NCBI GenBank assembly: GCA_963719975.1
Contig: CAVRED010000012.1
Location: 62,001-126,000 of the forward strand
Direction: 5' to 3'
DNA: 64,000 bases
From: Poindextera sp963719975
GTDB taxonomy: Bacteria > Pseudomonadota > Alphaproteobacteria > Caulobacterales > Caulobacteraceae
Made by a program: the position numbers and the translations under genes
The notes under the pieces: generated by a model
What the model was told of the DNA's origin: nothing
Seen by the model: the letters and a program-made list of their open reading frames with translations, nothing else
The model's database searches: none
Shown here: positions 37,272-47,113 of the stretch, in pieces
How positions within the stretch are numbered: the stretch's first letter is position 1
How the letters are laid out: the number at the start of each line of letters is the position of its first letter

Positions 37272-40140
37272 ATGTTTCAGACTTCGCACCTGCGAAGCAC
37301 GCTCGTGACGGGCGCGTCGGTCATCGCGCTTGGCGCCGTCGCGGCGCCGGCGCTGGCGCAGACCGCGGCGCCGCCCGCCGACCAGGGCGCAAACGCCAAC
37401 GTGGTCGTCATCGCGCAGCACACCGCGACCAAACTGCAGAAAATCCCCGTCGCCGTTTCGGTGTTCACCGGCGCCTCGCGCGACCGCCTCGGCATCTCGA
37501 CGGTGCAGGAGGTCACCAACTTCGCGCCGGGCTTCGTCTACGACCCGACGACGGTGCACGCCTACATCCGCGGCATCGGCCGCCAGTCGATCAACGTGAC
37601 CGACGACCAGCGCGTGGCGACCTACGAGGACGAGTTCTACGTCTACTCGCCCTATGGCCTCGACAAGTCCTCGCTGTTCCTGAGCCAGGAGCAGATCGAG
37701 CGTGGGCCGCAGAACGTCGGCGGCCGCCAGGCGGCGGCCGGTTCGATCGACATGATCTCGGTCCGTCCGACCAACCACCCCTACGCCGAGGTCCGCGCGA
37801 CGATCGGCAACTACAACCACTACGAGGTCGAGGGCGCCGCCTCGGACGAGATCGCGCCGGGGCTGGACGGCCGCATCGCCGGCTATTGGAACGACCAGGA
37901 GCAGGGGTACCTGAAGAACGTCGCCGGCGGTCCCAGCGAGTTCTACCACATCAAGGAATGGTACGTTGAAGGCCAGCTCGACTGGAAGGTGGACGACCAC
38001 TCGGACCTGTGGGCCCGGTCCTTCTTCTCAGGCTGGAACAACCTCGGCGACGCCGGCGCGCGCAACGGCTTCTCCAACGGCCATTGGGACGAGGTCAACC
38101 TGACCGACAACAACGAGTGCGCCGATTGCGCCCTCTTCGTGAATCCGAACTACGCCTATTCAGGGATCGTCCCCGCGGCCGCGGCCGGGCGCAATCCCGC
38201 CGACCCGCCGGTGATCGCCGAGTCCCTCAAGGCGCCGGGCATCTTCGACAATCCCTCGATCACCAACTATCAGCACTTTGCCGCCGTTGGGCCGAGGACG
38301 TTGACGCTCAAGGGCTACAACGACTTCAACTACATCTACACCTACCACTTCCCGAACATGGACTTTAAGTACATCGGCGGGTGGCAGGCCTATAACTATG
38401 ACCTGAACTATCCGTTCGTCGACACCGACGTCCTGAACTTCACCTTGCCGGGCAGCGCCTTCACGCCGCCGGCTGTGCTGGCCGCCCTGTCAGCCTTCCC
38501 CGGCTGCGCGGCCTGCAGCCTGACCGGCGGCTCCCTTCCGGCGGTCCAGCACCTGCCGGCAGGCTCGCTGCTGCAGATCTTCCCCAACCAGAACCTGCAC
38601 TACACCGAAGACGACAACTGGTGGAGCCAGGAGCTCTCGCTGCAGTCGACCGACGCGAACCCGCTGCAATGGATCCTCGGCGGCTTTTACTACCAACAGC
38701 ACTACGACAACCCGATCACCTTCACCGACCCACAGCAGACGCAGCTGCTGCATCCGTTCTATGCGCCGCCGCTCGCCGGTCGTCAGCCTGGCCTGCGGCG
38801 GCCTTTGCGGCTTTGCGGCGGGCATCCCGGCGCCGGCCAATCCGAGGGGGCTGGTCGACATCAACGACTACTCGATCACGGTGCAGACCTATTCGGGCTA
38901 CGGCCAGCTCTCCTACAGGCTCAACGACCAGTGGAAGATCACCGGCAACCTCCGCTACACGCATGACCGTAAGTTCGGGCTCGAAGACACGCGCAACCTG
39001 TTCTTCACCAGCGCGCTGATCGACGGGTTCGGCCCCCTGTTCGGCGCGGCGACGCCGGCCCTGGACATCACCCCGACGCTGACCTGCCTCAGCGGCGTGC
39101 CGGGGCATTGCGCCGGGCCGGGTCTCGCGCCGGGAGTCAAGAGCGCGGGCGTGATCGGGCCGGACGGCGTCGCGCGGCGACGGCTCGACGGCAGCTCCGA
39201 CGCGTGGACCGGCGGCGCCGGCGTCGAATGGACTCCGACCAACGACATCTTCGTCTACGCGCGCTACGGGCGCGGGTACGAGCCGATTTCGTTCAACGCA
39301 GGCTTCATCAGCAGCTCACCGCAGGTGCAGCCGGAATACCTGAACTCCTACGAGGTTGGGTATAAGCAGACCTTCGGCCACACCTTCTCGGTCGACCTGG
39401 CCGCCTTCTACTACGACTACATCGGCTTCCAGCAGCCGATCAGTGTGCTGAACAACGGCGTGCTGCAGGGCGAATTCATCAACGTGCCCAAGGCGGAATC
39501 GACCGGCGTCGAGTTCGAGGGCGTGTGGAACCCGATCCACGATCTTCTGATCACGGCCACCTACTCCTACGACTACACGGCCATCCGCACGGGTTGCTCC
39601 GGCACGTTCACGACGGTCGGAAACGTCTTTGTTCCTTCGGCCGGCTCGCTTTGCGTCGTCGACACCCAGGACCCCAACGCCATCGCGCCGGGCGCCCGCC
39701 CGTTCCCGGGCCAGAACCCGGGGACACGCGTCCAGAGCGTGAATGGCAGCCCGCTGGTCAACGCGCCGAGAAACAAGTTCGCGATCAGCGGCGCCTACAC
39801 CTTCCACTTCGATCCGGGCGCGCTGACCTTGTCGGCGTCGTACGTCTGGCGCGACACGCAGGAAGGAACGATCTTCCAGCGGTTCTACAACACCGCGCCG
39901 TCGTGGTCCGACGTCGATCTGCGGGCGATCTGGGCTGGCGACCACGACAAGTACGAGATCGTCGCCTTCATCAAGAACGTCGGGAACACGATCCAATACG
40001 ACACCGGTTCGGGCGGCGGCGGTCTGTTCGGCAACAACACCCACACGTTCAACGCCGCGACGGGGCTCAACTGGGTCAACGTCTACAACATCGCCCCGCC
40101 GCGCACGTTCGGCGTCGAGCTGCACTACAAGTTCTTCTAG
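37272..40140 (+). CDS. TonB-dependent outer-membrane receptor, interrupted by one frameshift
   Basis: ATG at 37272 starts a signal peptide ending APALAQ. A TonB-box-like NVVVIAQHT and a plug domain (AYIRGIGRQ, QIERGPQNVGGRQAAAGSID) follow, then a large barrel ending in the canonical aromatic residue (ELHYKFF). The frame breaks near 38778, where one extra G splits PPLAVVSLACGGLCGF. The span is 956 codons plus one base, a normal receptor size of about 955 residues. Substrate is unknown. It is followed by a convergent malonyl-CoA synthetase and preceded by LysR, with no sugar gene adjacent. Confidence 0.88.
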
Positions 40141-40190
40141 GGGGAGCGATCGCGCTTGCGTAGGGGCGCCGCCTGAAAGGGCCGCGCCCC

Positions 40191-41594
40191 TCAAGCGAAG
40201 AGGCCGGCGTACTCTTTGCGCAAGGCGGCCTTCTCGACCTTGCCCATGGCGTTGCGCGGCAGGTCGCCCACGAAGATCACCCGCTTGGGCGTCTTGAAAG
40301 CGGCGAGCTTGGCGCGCGCGGCTTCGATCACCGCCGCCTCGTCGCCCGAGCCGGCGATCACCGCCGTCACCGCCTCGCCGAAGTCGGGATGCGGCAGGCC
40401 GATGACGGCGCTCTCGACCACGCCGGGAAGGTCGTCGAGCACCAGTTCGATCTCCTTCGGATAGACGTTCAGGCCGCCGGAGATGATGAGGTCGTTGGCG
40501 CGGCCGATGAGCCAGAGCCGGCCGTCGGGATCGAGCCGCCCGATATCGCCGGTGATGAACCAGCCATCGGCGGTGAAGGCGTCCCTGGTCTTCTCAAGAT
40601 TGCGCCAATACCCGGCCGTGACGCTCGGTCCTTTGATCTCGACCACCCCGGTCGCGCCGCCGCCGGCGATGCGCACGCTGACGCCGGGCAGGGGGTAGCC
40701 CACGCTGCCCGCCAGCCGCTCGCCCCTCAGCGGGTTGGTGGTGATCATCTGCGCCTCGCTCATGCCGTAGCGCTCGAGGATGCGCTTGCCCGTCCGCGCC
40801 TCGAACGCGGCGAACGCGCTCTCGAGCAGGGGCGCCGAGCCACTGATGAACAGGCGCATGTGGGCGGCCGCCTCGGCCGTGAAGCGCGGGTCGGCGAGCA
40901 GGCGCGTGTAGAATGTGGGCACCCCCATCATGACCGTGGCGCGGGGCAGCGCGGCCAGGATGGCGTCCTCGTCGAACCGCTCGAGCCAGAGCATCGGCGC
41001 GCCGCTGAGGAGCGCGCAGTGCACGGCGACGAAGAGGCCGTGCACGTGGAAGATCGGCAGCGCATGCAGCAGGACGTCCTCGCCGCTGAATCCCCAGGCC
41101 TCGACCAGCGCCAGCGCGTTGGCGGCGAGGTTGGCGTGGCTCAGCATCGCGCCCTTGGCGCGGCCCGTGGTGCCTGAGGTGTAGACCAGCGCCGCCAGCG
41201 CGTCGGGCTCGGCTGGGTGGATCTGGCCGAGCGGCTCGATGCTCGCGGCCTCGCGGGCGAGGGCTTCTGCGTCCTGAACGAACAGCCGCGGCTCGGCGTC
41301 TTCCAGGAAATAGCCGACTTCCGCCTCGGTGTAGGCGGTGTTGAGCGGCAGGAAGACCGCGCCGGCCGCAAGGCTGGCGAGATAGAGCATCAGCGCCGCG
41401 GGACTCTTGCGCGTCTGCGCCGCCACCCGGTCTCCGGGCTGAACCCCCTTCGCCCGCAGCAGCGCGGCCATGCGCCCGACCCCATCCTCGAGCGCGCCGT
41501 AGGTGACCGCGTCCCGGCCGGGCATGACGAGGCAGGGCGCGGCCCGATCCTTCGGGAAGCGCGATCGCAGCAGGGCGTAGAGGTTGGCGCTCAC
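40191..41594 (-). CDS. matB: Malonyl-CoA synthetase-like acyl-CoA ligase
   Basis: A 467-residue ANL-superfamily ligase. The AMP-binding P-loop is YTSGTTGRAKGAM, the A5 motif YGMSEAQMITTNPLRGERLA closely follows the MatB pattern, and the catalytic Lys lies in LPRNAMGKVEK. It would make malonyl-CoA from malonate, CoA and ATP. ATG at 41594 overlaps the cytochrome b561 stop by 4 bp. The shorter-than-average length fits MatB better than fatty acyl-CoA ligases. Confidence 0.85.
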   Translation of the reverse strand: MSANLYALLRSRFPKDRAAPCLVMPGRDAVTYGALEDGVGRMAALLRAKGVQPGDRVAAQTRKSPAALMLYLASLAAGAVFLPLNTAYTEAEVGYFLEDAEPRLFVQDAEALAREAASIEPLGQIHPAEPDALAALVYTSGTTGRAKGAMLSHANLAANALALVEAWGFSGEDVLLHALPIFHVHGLFVAVHCALLSGAPMLWLERFDEDAILAALPRATVMMGVPTFYTRLLADPRFTAEAAAHMRLFISGSAPLLESAFAAFEARTGKRILERYGMSEAQMITTNPLRGERLAGSVGYPLPGVSVRIAGGGATGVVEIKGPSVTAGYWRNLEKTRDAFTADGWFITGDIGRLDPDGRLWLIGRANDLIISGGLNVYPKEIELVLDDLPGVVESAVIGLPHPDFGEAVTAVIAGSGDEAAVIEAARAKLAAFKTPKRVIFVGDLPRNAMGKVEKAALRKEYAGLFA

Positions 41595-42322
41595 AACCGC
41601 CCGCCGCGGGCGATGAGGACCGCGGCCAGGGCCGCGATCGCGGCCGCGACGGCGAGCCGCCAGAGCGGCGCGCGGGTCATCGGCTCTGCATCGGGGTGGG
41701 CCGCCTTTGCGCCGGTCAGCATCGGCCCGACCAGGTTGTCGCGCCGGACCAGCGCGTAGAAGGCGATGGCCACAAGGTGCAGCGCGATCAGCGCCAGGAG
41801 AGCGTTGAACACCCAGTGGTGCACGTGGGCGATCGTGCGGCCGTCATCGAAGCTGATCAGGTTCGCGAAGGGTCCCGGCTGGTCGCCATCGACGTCGACG
41901 GCGAAAAGGCCAAGGCCGAGATCGAGCGCCAGCAGGCCGAGCATCGCAGCCACGCTCCAGCCGCCCAGGGGGTTGTGGCCGATCATCGCCCGCCCCGTCT
42001 TGCCCCGCCCGAGCTCGCCGACGTAGGCGATGACGGCGCGCGGCCCGCGCAGGAAGTCGGAAAAGCGCGCGGTCGAGCTTCCGACCACGCCCCAGATCAG
42101 CCGGAAGACGACGAGCCCGACCAGCACCTCGCCCGCCGTCTCGTGCAGGGCGAGCTGATCGGTCTCGGCCGACCACCAGCAGAACGCGACCAGCCCCACG
42201 ATCAGCCAGTGGACGAGCCGCGTCGGCCAGTCCCAGATCGCGACGCGCGTCTTGGCTGGCTGAGCCGTCGTCGAAATCGCGGCTACTCCTTCGCGCGGTA
42301 CTTGCTGTGGCAGGCGAAGCAC
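41591..42322 (-). CDS. Cytochrome b561-family membrane protein
   Basis: A 243-residue integral membrane protein with four or five hydrophobic helices. The first begins IWDWPTRLVHWLIVGLVAF with a haem His; others include HETAGEVLVGLVVFRLIWG and HHWVFNALLALIALHLVAIA, all providing likely b-haem ligands. It would pass electrons between the quinone pool and a periplasmic partner. It overlaps the upstream cytochrome c' gene by 40 bp (ATG at 42322), and no other ATG, GTG or TTG lies near the first helix. The pair is probably a functional unit. Confidence 0.85.
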   Translation of the reverse strand: MLRLPQQVPREGVAAISTTAQPAKTRVAIWDWPTRLVHWLIVGLVAFCWWSAETDQLALHETAGEVLVGLVVFRLIWGVVGSSTARFSDFLRGPRAVIAYVGELGRGKTGRAMIGHNPLGGWSVAAMLGLLALDLGLGLFAVDVDGDQPGPFANLISFDDGRTIAHVHHWVFNALLALIALHLVAIAFYALVRRDNLVGPMLTGAKAAHPDAEPMTRAPLWRLAVAAAIAALAAVLIARGGRL

Positions 42323-42738
42323 GCCTTGCCGAGGTTGGTGTACTCGGTGCGGATAGCGTCGATGTTGCCGCCCTCAGCCACCTCGTCGAAGTGGTGAGCT
42401 TCGGTGGCGAAGGCGCTGGCCACGGCGCTGAACCCGGCCGCGTCGCTCCAGATCTCGGGCTTGGCCGCCGTCTTCACGCCCGCCTCGGGCCCGCTGCCGG
42501 CCGGAAACCACGTAGGGATCTGCGGGGCCAGCGTGTCGATCTGCTTGGCGAAGCCCTGGATGACCACAGCGCTGGGCGCCGGCTTGCCGAGCTCGTCGTG
42601 GATGCCCTTCGAGGCGGCGCCGATCTGCTTGTAGTGCGCCTGCCGGGCCTGGATCACGCTTGCCGCGTTCTGTGCGATCGCCGTGCCCGCGGCCGCGACG
42701 ACAAGGCCGGCGACCAGCCAGTTCGGGTTGAACTTCAT
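42283..42738 (-). CDS. Cytochrome c' (periplasmic)
   Basis: A 151-residue protein with a signal peptide (MKFNPNWLVAGLVVAAAGTA, cleaved after AIA), a four-helix-bundle body and a C-terminal CFACH haem-binding motif followed by SKYRAKE, the usual layout of cytochrome c'. These proteins bind NO or CO and can protect against nitrosative stress or shuttle electrons. MKFNPNW at 42738 was preferred over a start six codons upstream because it begins a standard signal peptide. Confidence 0.9.
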   Translation of the reverse strand: MKFNPNWLVAGLVVAAAGTAIAQNAASVIQARQAHYKQIGAASKGIHDELGKPAPSAVVIQGFAKQIDTLAPQIPTWFPAGSGPEAGVKTAAKPEIWSDAAGFSAVASAFATEAHHFDEVAEGGNIDAIRTEYTNLGKACFACHSKYRAKE

Positions 42739-42783
42739 GCTATTCCCTTGGTTCACGCTTCCGATGGTCGAGCCCCGCGATTA

Positions 42784-45700
42784 TCACCAGGCGTCGATCC
42801 AACGAAGCTTCTTTTCCGTCCTCGGCGGGACCGGCGGCAGGCTCCGCAGCGCGCCCATGATCCAGGTTCGCGTCTCGGCCGGATCGATGACGTCGTCGAT
42901 GCCAGGTCCGTTGGCGCGGTTCAGCGCCTTGCCCCCTTCGTAGGCTCTGGCGACCATCTCGTCGAAGCGCGCGCGCCGCTCGGCGGGATCGGCGATGGCG
43001 GCGAGCTCGTTGCGGTAGCCCAGCTTGACCGAACCCTCCAGGCCCATGCCGCCGAACTCCCCAGTTGGCCAGGAGACGGCGAACATCGAGGCCTGGTAGC
43101 TGCCGCCGGTCATGGCGATGGCGCCGAGGCCATAGCTCTTGCGCAGGATGACGCTGAGCAGCGGGACCGAGAGGTTCGCCCCGATGATGAACAGGCGCGA
43201 GCAGTGGCGCACCAGCGCCGTCTTTTCGATCTCCGGCCCCACCATCATGCCCGGCGTGTCGGACAGCGACAGCACCGGCAGGTCGAACGCCTCGCACAGC
43301 TGCAGGAACCGCGCGGCCTTGTCCGAGCCGTCCGAGTCGATCGCGCCGCCGAGGAATCGCGGGTTGTTGGCGATGAGGCCCAGCGGGCGTCCTTCGATGC
43401 GGATCAGCGCCGCGACCATGGTCTGGCCGAACTTCGGGCGGATCTCCAGCACCGAGCCTTCATCGGCCAGGATGTCGATCAGTGTACGGACGTCGTAGAC
43501 GCGGAGTCGATTCTCCGGGATCACCGAGCGCAGCCGGCGCTGGTCCGGCGCGGTCCAGTCCTTGAGCGGGCCCTGGAAGTAGGACAGGTACTGCTTGGTC
43601 AGCCTGACCGCGTGGGCCTCGTCGTCGGCCAGGATGTCGATGACGCCGTTTGGCTCCTGCACGCTGACCGGGCCGATTTCCTCGGGGCGGAAGATGCCAA
43701 GGCCGCCGCCCTCGATCATCGCCGGGCCACCCATCCCGATGGTCGAGTCCTTGGTGGCTATGATGACGTCGCAGCAGCCCAGCACCGAGGCGTTGCCGGC
43801 GAAACAGCGGCCGGAGGTGACGCCCACCATCGGCGCCGTTCCCGACATGCGCCCCCAGAGCTCGAAGCCGCGGATGAAGCCGCCGCCCTCGGTGTCGCCG
43901 GGCCGGCCGCCGCCGCCTTCGCAGAAGAACACCGTCGGCATCCGCCAGCGGGCGGCGATCTCCATCAGCCGATCCATCTTCTGGTGGTTGTGGGCGCCCT
44001 GGGTGCCGGCCAGCACGGTGTAGTCGTAGGCCATGACGGCGACCCGCGCGGCCTCGTCGGCGAAGTGCTGGCCGTTCACCCGGCCCAGGCCCATCACCAT
44101 GCCGTCGGCCGGGGTCTGGGCGATCAGCTCCTCGATCGTGTTGCGGCGCCGGCGCGCGGCGACGACCAGCGGGCCGTATTCGACGAAGGAGCCGGGGTCC
44201 AACAGGTCGTCGACGTTCTCCCGCGTCGTGCGCTGGCCGGTCTTGCGCCGCCGCTCGACCGCGGCCGGCCGCGCCTCGTCCAGCGCCAGGCGATGGCGAT
44301 CGAGGACGGCGGCGAGGTCGGGACGAATGTGATCCGGGTCGATCGCGGCCCGCTCCGCGGCGCCGGTCTCGCCCAGGTCGGCCGCCTCGATGAAGACCAG
44401 GCCGTGACCCTCGAACACCGTGTCGCCCACGGCGACGCCGATCTCCCGCACGTGGCCGGAGACGGGCGCCTCGATCACGTGCTCCATCTTCATCGATTCC
44501 ATGATCAGCACGGGCTCGCCGGCGCGGATCGCCTGGTCCGGCTCGACCATGAGCTGCACGATGGTGCCCTGCAGCGGTGCGACGAGCGGCGTCGCGCCCG
44601 GCGGCCCCTCCAGTTCGGCCGGCGGCTGCGCTTCGGCGATCGCCGTCGCCTGTGCGGCTTCACCGGCCTTGCCGTGCGCCAGCACCGCCAGCGGATCGAC
44701 GGCGTCGATCTTGGCGCCGGCGGTCTTGCGGGCCGATGCAGCGCCGCTCTCCGCCGGAGCGTGGCTCGCCGCTTCGGCGAGCAGCGCCTCGATGTTGTGC
44801 TCGACGTAACCGGTGTCGACCGCGCCGGCCGCGAAGTCGGGCCGGGCGGCGAGGGCCTGCAGGAAGGGGATGTTGGTCGCAGCGCCGGCGACGTTGAACT
44901 CGCCCAGCGCGCGGCCGAGTTTGCGCGCCGCGGCGCGCATGTCCGGCGCATGCACGATCAAGCTTGGCCAACAGGGAGTCGTAGCGCAGGCTGGTGCGAT
45001 AGCCGGCGTAGCCGAACCCGTCGACGCGGACGCCGGGACCCGACGGCGGCATGTAGGCGCTGAGCGTACCGCTGGCCGGCTTGATCCCGCCGTCCTTGGT
45101 CATGGTCTCCAGATTGACCCGCGCCTGGATCGCAACGCCGCGCGGCGTTGGAACCTGCGCCTGATCCAGGCGAAGGTCGTGCAGCGTACGGCCGGCGGCC
45201 ACTTCGAGCTGCAGGCGCACCAGATCAAGGCCCGTCACCTCCTCGGTCACGGTGTGCTCGACCTGCAGCCTGGCGTTGGCCTCGATGAAGACGAACTCGG
45301 CATCCTCGTGGCGGGTCGCGTCGACCAGAAACTCGATGGTGCCGAGACCGCGGTAGCGGGCCGCGTGCGCCAGGCGCGTGGCGGCTTCCAGCAGCGCTTC
45401 GCGCACGTCTTCGGCGACGGTGAGCGCCGGGGCGACCTCGACCAGCTTCTGCCGCTGGCGCTGCAGGCTGCACTCGCGGTCCCACAGATGGATCACGTCG
45501 GTTCCATCGCCCAGGATCTGCGCCTCGACGTGCCGCGCCCGCGGCATCAGCCGCTCGACGTAGATGTCGCCTGAGCCGAACGCCTTCAGCGCCTCGGAGC
45601 TTGCGCGGTCGAAGGCGGCGTCCAGGTCTTCGAGCCGGCTCACCGCCCGCATGCCGCGCCCGCCGCCGCCGGCCACCGCCTTCAGCATCAGGGCCCCGTC

Positions 45701-46156
45701 GTCGCCGAGCTCGGCGAAGAAGGCCCTCGCCCCGTCCTTGGTCACCGGCCCGTGCGAGCCGGCCAGCACCGGGATGCCGCAGCGGATGGCCAAGCGCCGC
45801 GCGGCGGTCTTGTCGCCGAACAGCTCCAGCGCCTCGGGCGTCGGACCGACGAAGACGACGCCGGCCTCGGCGCACAGGGCCGCGAAGCCTGCGTTTTCGC
45901 TCAGGAAGCCGTAGCCCGGGTGCACCGCCTCGCACCCCCGCTCGCGCGCCGCCGCCACGATCTGGGCGGCGTCGAGGTAGGCCCCGGCGCCGGTCCCTTT
46001 CAGCGCAAAGGCTTCGTCAGCCGCTTTCACGTGCTGCGACTGGGCGTCGTCGTCGGCGAAGACCGCCACCGTCGCCACGCCCATCTCGGCGGCGGTGCGG
46101 GCGATGCGCACCGCGATCTCGCCCCGATTGGCGATAAGGATCTTCTTGAACATCAA
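42784..46156 (-). CDS. Single-chain biotin-dependent acyl-CoA carboxylase (BC-BCCP-CT), one frameshift
   Basis: The N-terminus is a biotin carboxylase (KKILIANRGEIAVRIARTA, HPGYGFLSENAGFA, AVAGGGGRGMRAV, FIEANARLQVEHTVTE). A biotinyl domain follows with the attachment Lys in LIMESMKMEH. The C-terminal half is a complete carboxyltransferase (CEGGGGRPGDTEGGGF, GPEIEKTALVRHCSRLF). The frame breaks at 44960-44961, where one extra base splits SLLAKLIVHAPDMRAAA; the span is 1,124 codons plus one. Such fused enzymes resemble single-chain YCC/LCC-type carboxylases. Substrate could be acetyl-, propionyl- or longer acyl-CoA. It is upstream of cytochrome c', b561 and matB on the same strand. Confidence 0.88.
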
Positions 46157-46186
46157 CTATGTCCTTTGGGTGCGGCAAATCTAACC

Positions 46187-46213
46187 GCAGAGAGCGCAGA
46201 GAAGCGCAGAGGC
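46187..46213. repeat. Short tandem GCGCAGAG-type intergenic repeat
   Basis: CGCAGAG is repeated three times in 27 bp (CGCAGAGA-GCGCAGAGAA-GCGCAGAGG) in the 102-bp gap between the sirtuin and the carboxylase. Similar CGCAGAG arrays occur between genes in many unrelated bacteria. No coding role is apparent. Confidence 0.5.
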
Positions 46214-46258
46214 CGCTGCGGCCAATATCCTAGCGACCGAACGTGGCATCACGCCACG

Positions 46259-47011
46259 CTATGATGCGAGGGCCACGACCTCGCTCATCAGCGGGCCGAT
46301 TTCGGCGTGGAGGACGAGGTCGGCGAGACCGTCCTGCTCGGTGGGCTCGCGGTTGATGATGGCCAGGCCGGCGCCGTTGCGCTTGGCCAGCAGCGGAAAG
46401 CCCGCCGCCGGATAGACCACGAGCGATGAGCCCAGCACCAGGAAGAGGTCGCAGGCCAGCGTCTCCTCTTCCGCGCGCGTCATCGGCCCCTCGGGCATCG
46501 GCTGGCCGAACGAGATGGTCGCGGTCTTCACGATGCCGGAGCAGGCGCGGCAGGCCGGGATCTCCCGCCGCTCGAGGAACGCCGCCTTCAGGTCGGCCAG
46601 CTCATGCCTCAGCCCGCATTCGAGACAGGTCGCGTAGCTCGCGTTGCCGTGCAGCTCGATCACCTGGTTGGCGGGGACGCCCGAGTCCTGATGCAGGTTG
46701 TCGACGTTCTGAGTGATGACCGCCGCCACCTTGCCCGAGGCGACGAGGTCCGCGACGGCCTTGTGGCCCGCGTTCGGGACGGCCCCTGTCCACCGCGCGG
46801 TTCCGGAGAAGGTGCGGGTCCAGGCCTCGATGCGCTTGGCCTCGTCGCCGACGAACTCCTGGAAGTAGATCGAACTCATCCGGCTCCACACCCCGCCGGG
46901 GCTGCGGAAGTCGGGGATGCCGAACTCGGTCGAGATTCCGGCGCCGGTGAAGACGACCACGCGCCGGGCGCGATCGATCATGGCGGCGAGGTCGCTGGCG
47001 ACAGGGGTCAT
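46259..47011 (-). CDS. cobB: Sir2-family NAD-dependent protein deacylase
   Basis: A 250-residue sirtuin. NAD-binding motifs FTGAGISTEFGIPDFRSPGG and TQNVDNLHQDSG are followed by the catalytic His in ELHGNAS and a four-cysteine zinc site (Cys129, Cys132, Cys154, Cys157). It removes acyl groups from lysines, for example on acyl-CoA synthetases. The Tyr/Arg pair typical of desuccinylase or demalonylase sirtuins is not apparent. The start at 47011 gives the normal N-terminus; the longer upstream frame lacks similarity. The gene is divergent from the alpha-glucosidase. Confidence 0.92.
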   Translation of the reverse strand: MTPVASDLAAMIDRARRVVVFTGAGISTEFGIPDFRSPGGVWSRMSSIYFQEFVGDEAKRIEAWTRTFSGTARWTGAVPNAGHKAVADLVASGKVAAVITQNVDNLHQDSGVPANQVIELHGNASYATCLECGLRHELADLKAAFLERREIPACRACSGIVKTATISFGQPMPEGPMTRAEEETLACDLFLVLGSSLVVYPAAGFPLLAKRNGAGLAIINREPTEQDGLADLVLHAEIGPLMSEVVALAS

Positions 47012-47113
47012 CGGCGGTGATCCTAGGACCGAACGGGCGGGACGGCAGCCCAAATCCCGCTTGACTTGCCGGCGCCCAGACCGCGCACTCGGGCGACTGC
47101 ATGGGAGGAGACC

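Noticed and set aside
42307..45063. A 918-codon plus-strand open frame
   Set aside because: It is antisense to the biotin-dependent carboxylase and cytochrome c', which show complete catalytic motifs. The translated protein has no recognisable domain.
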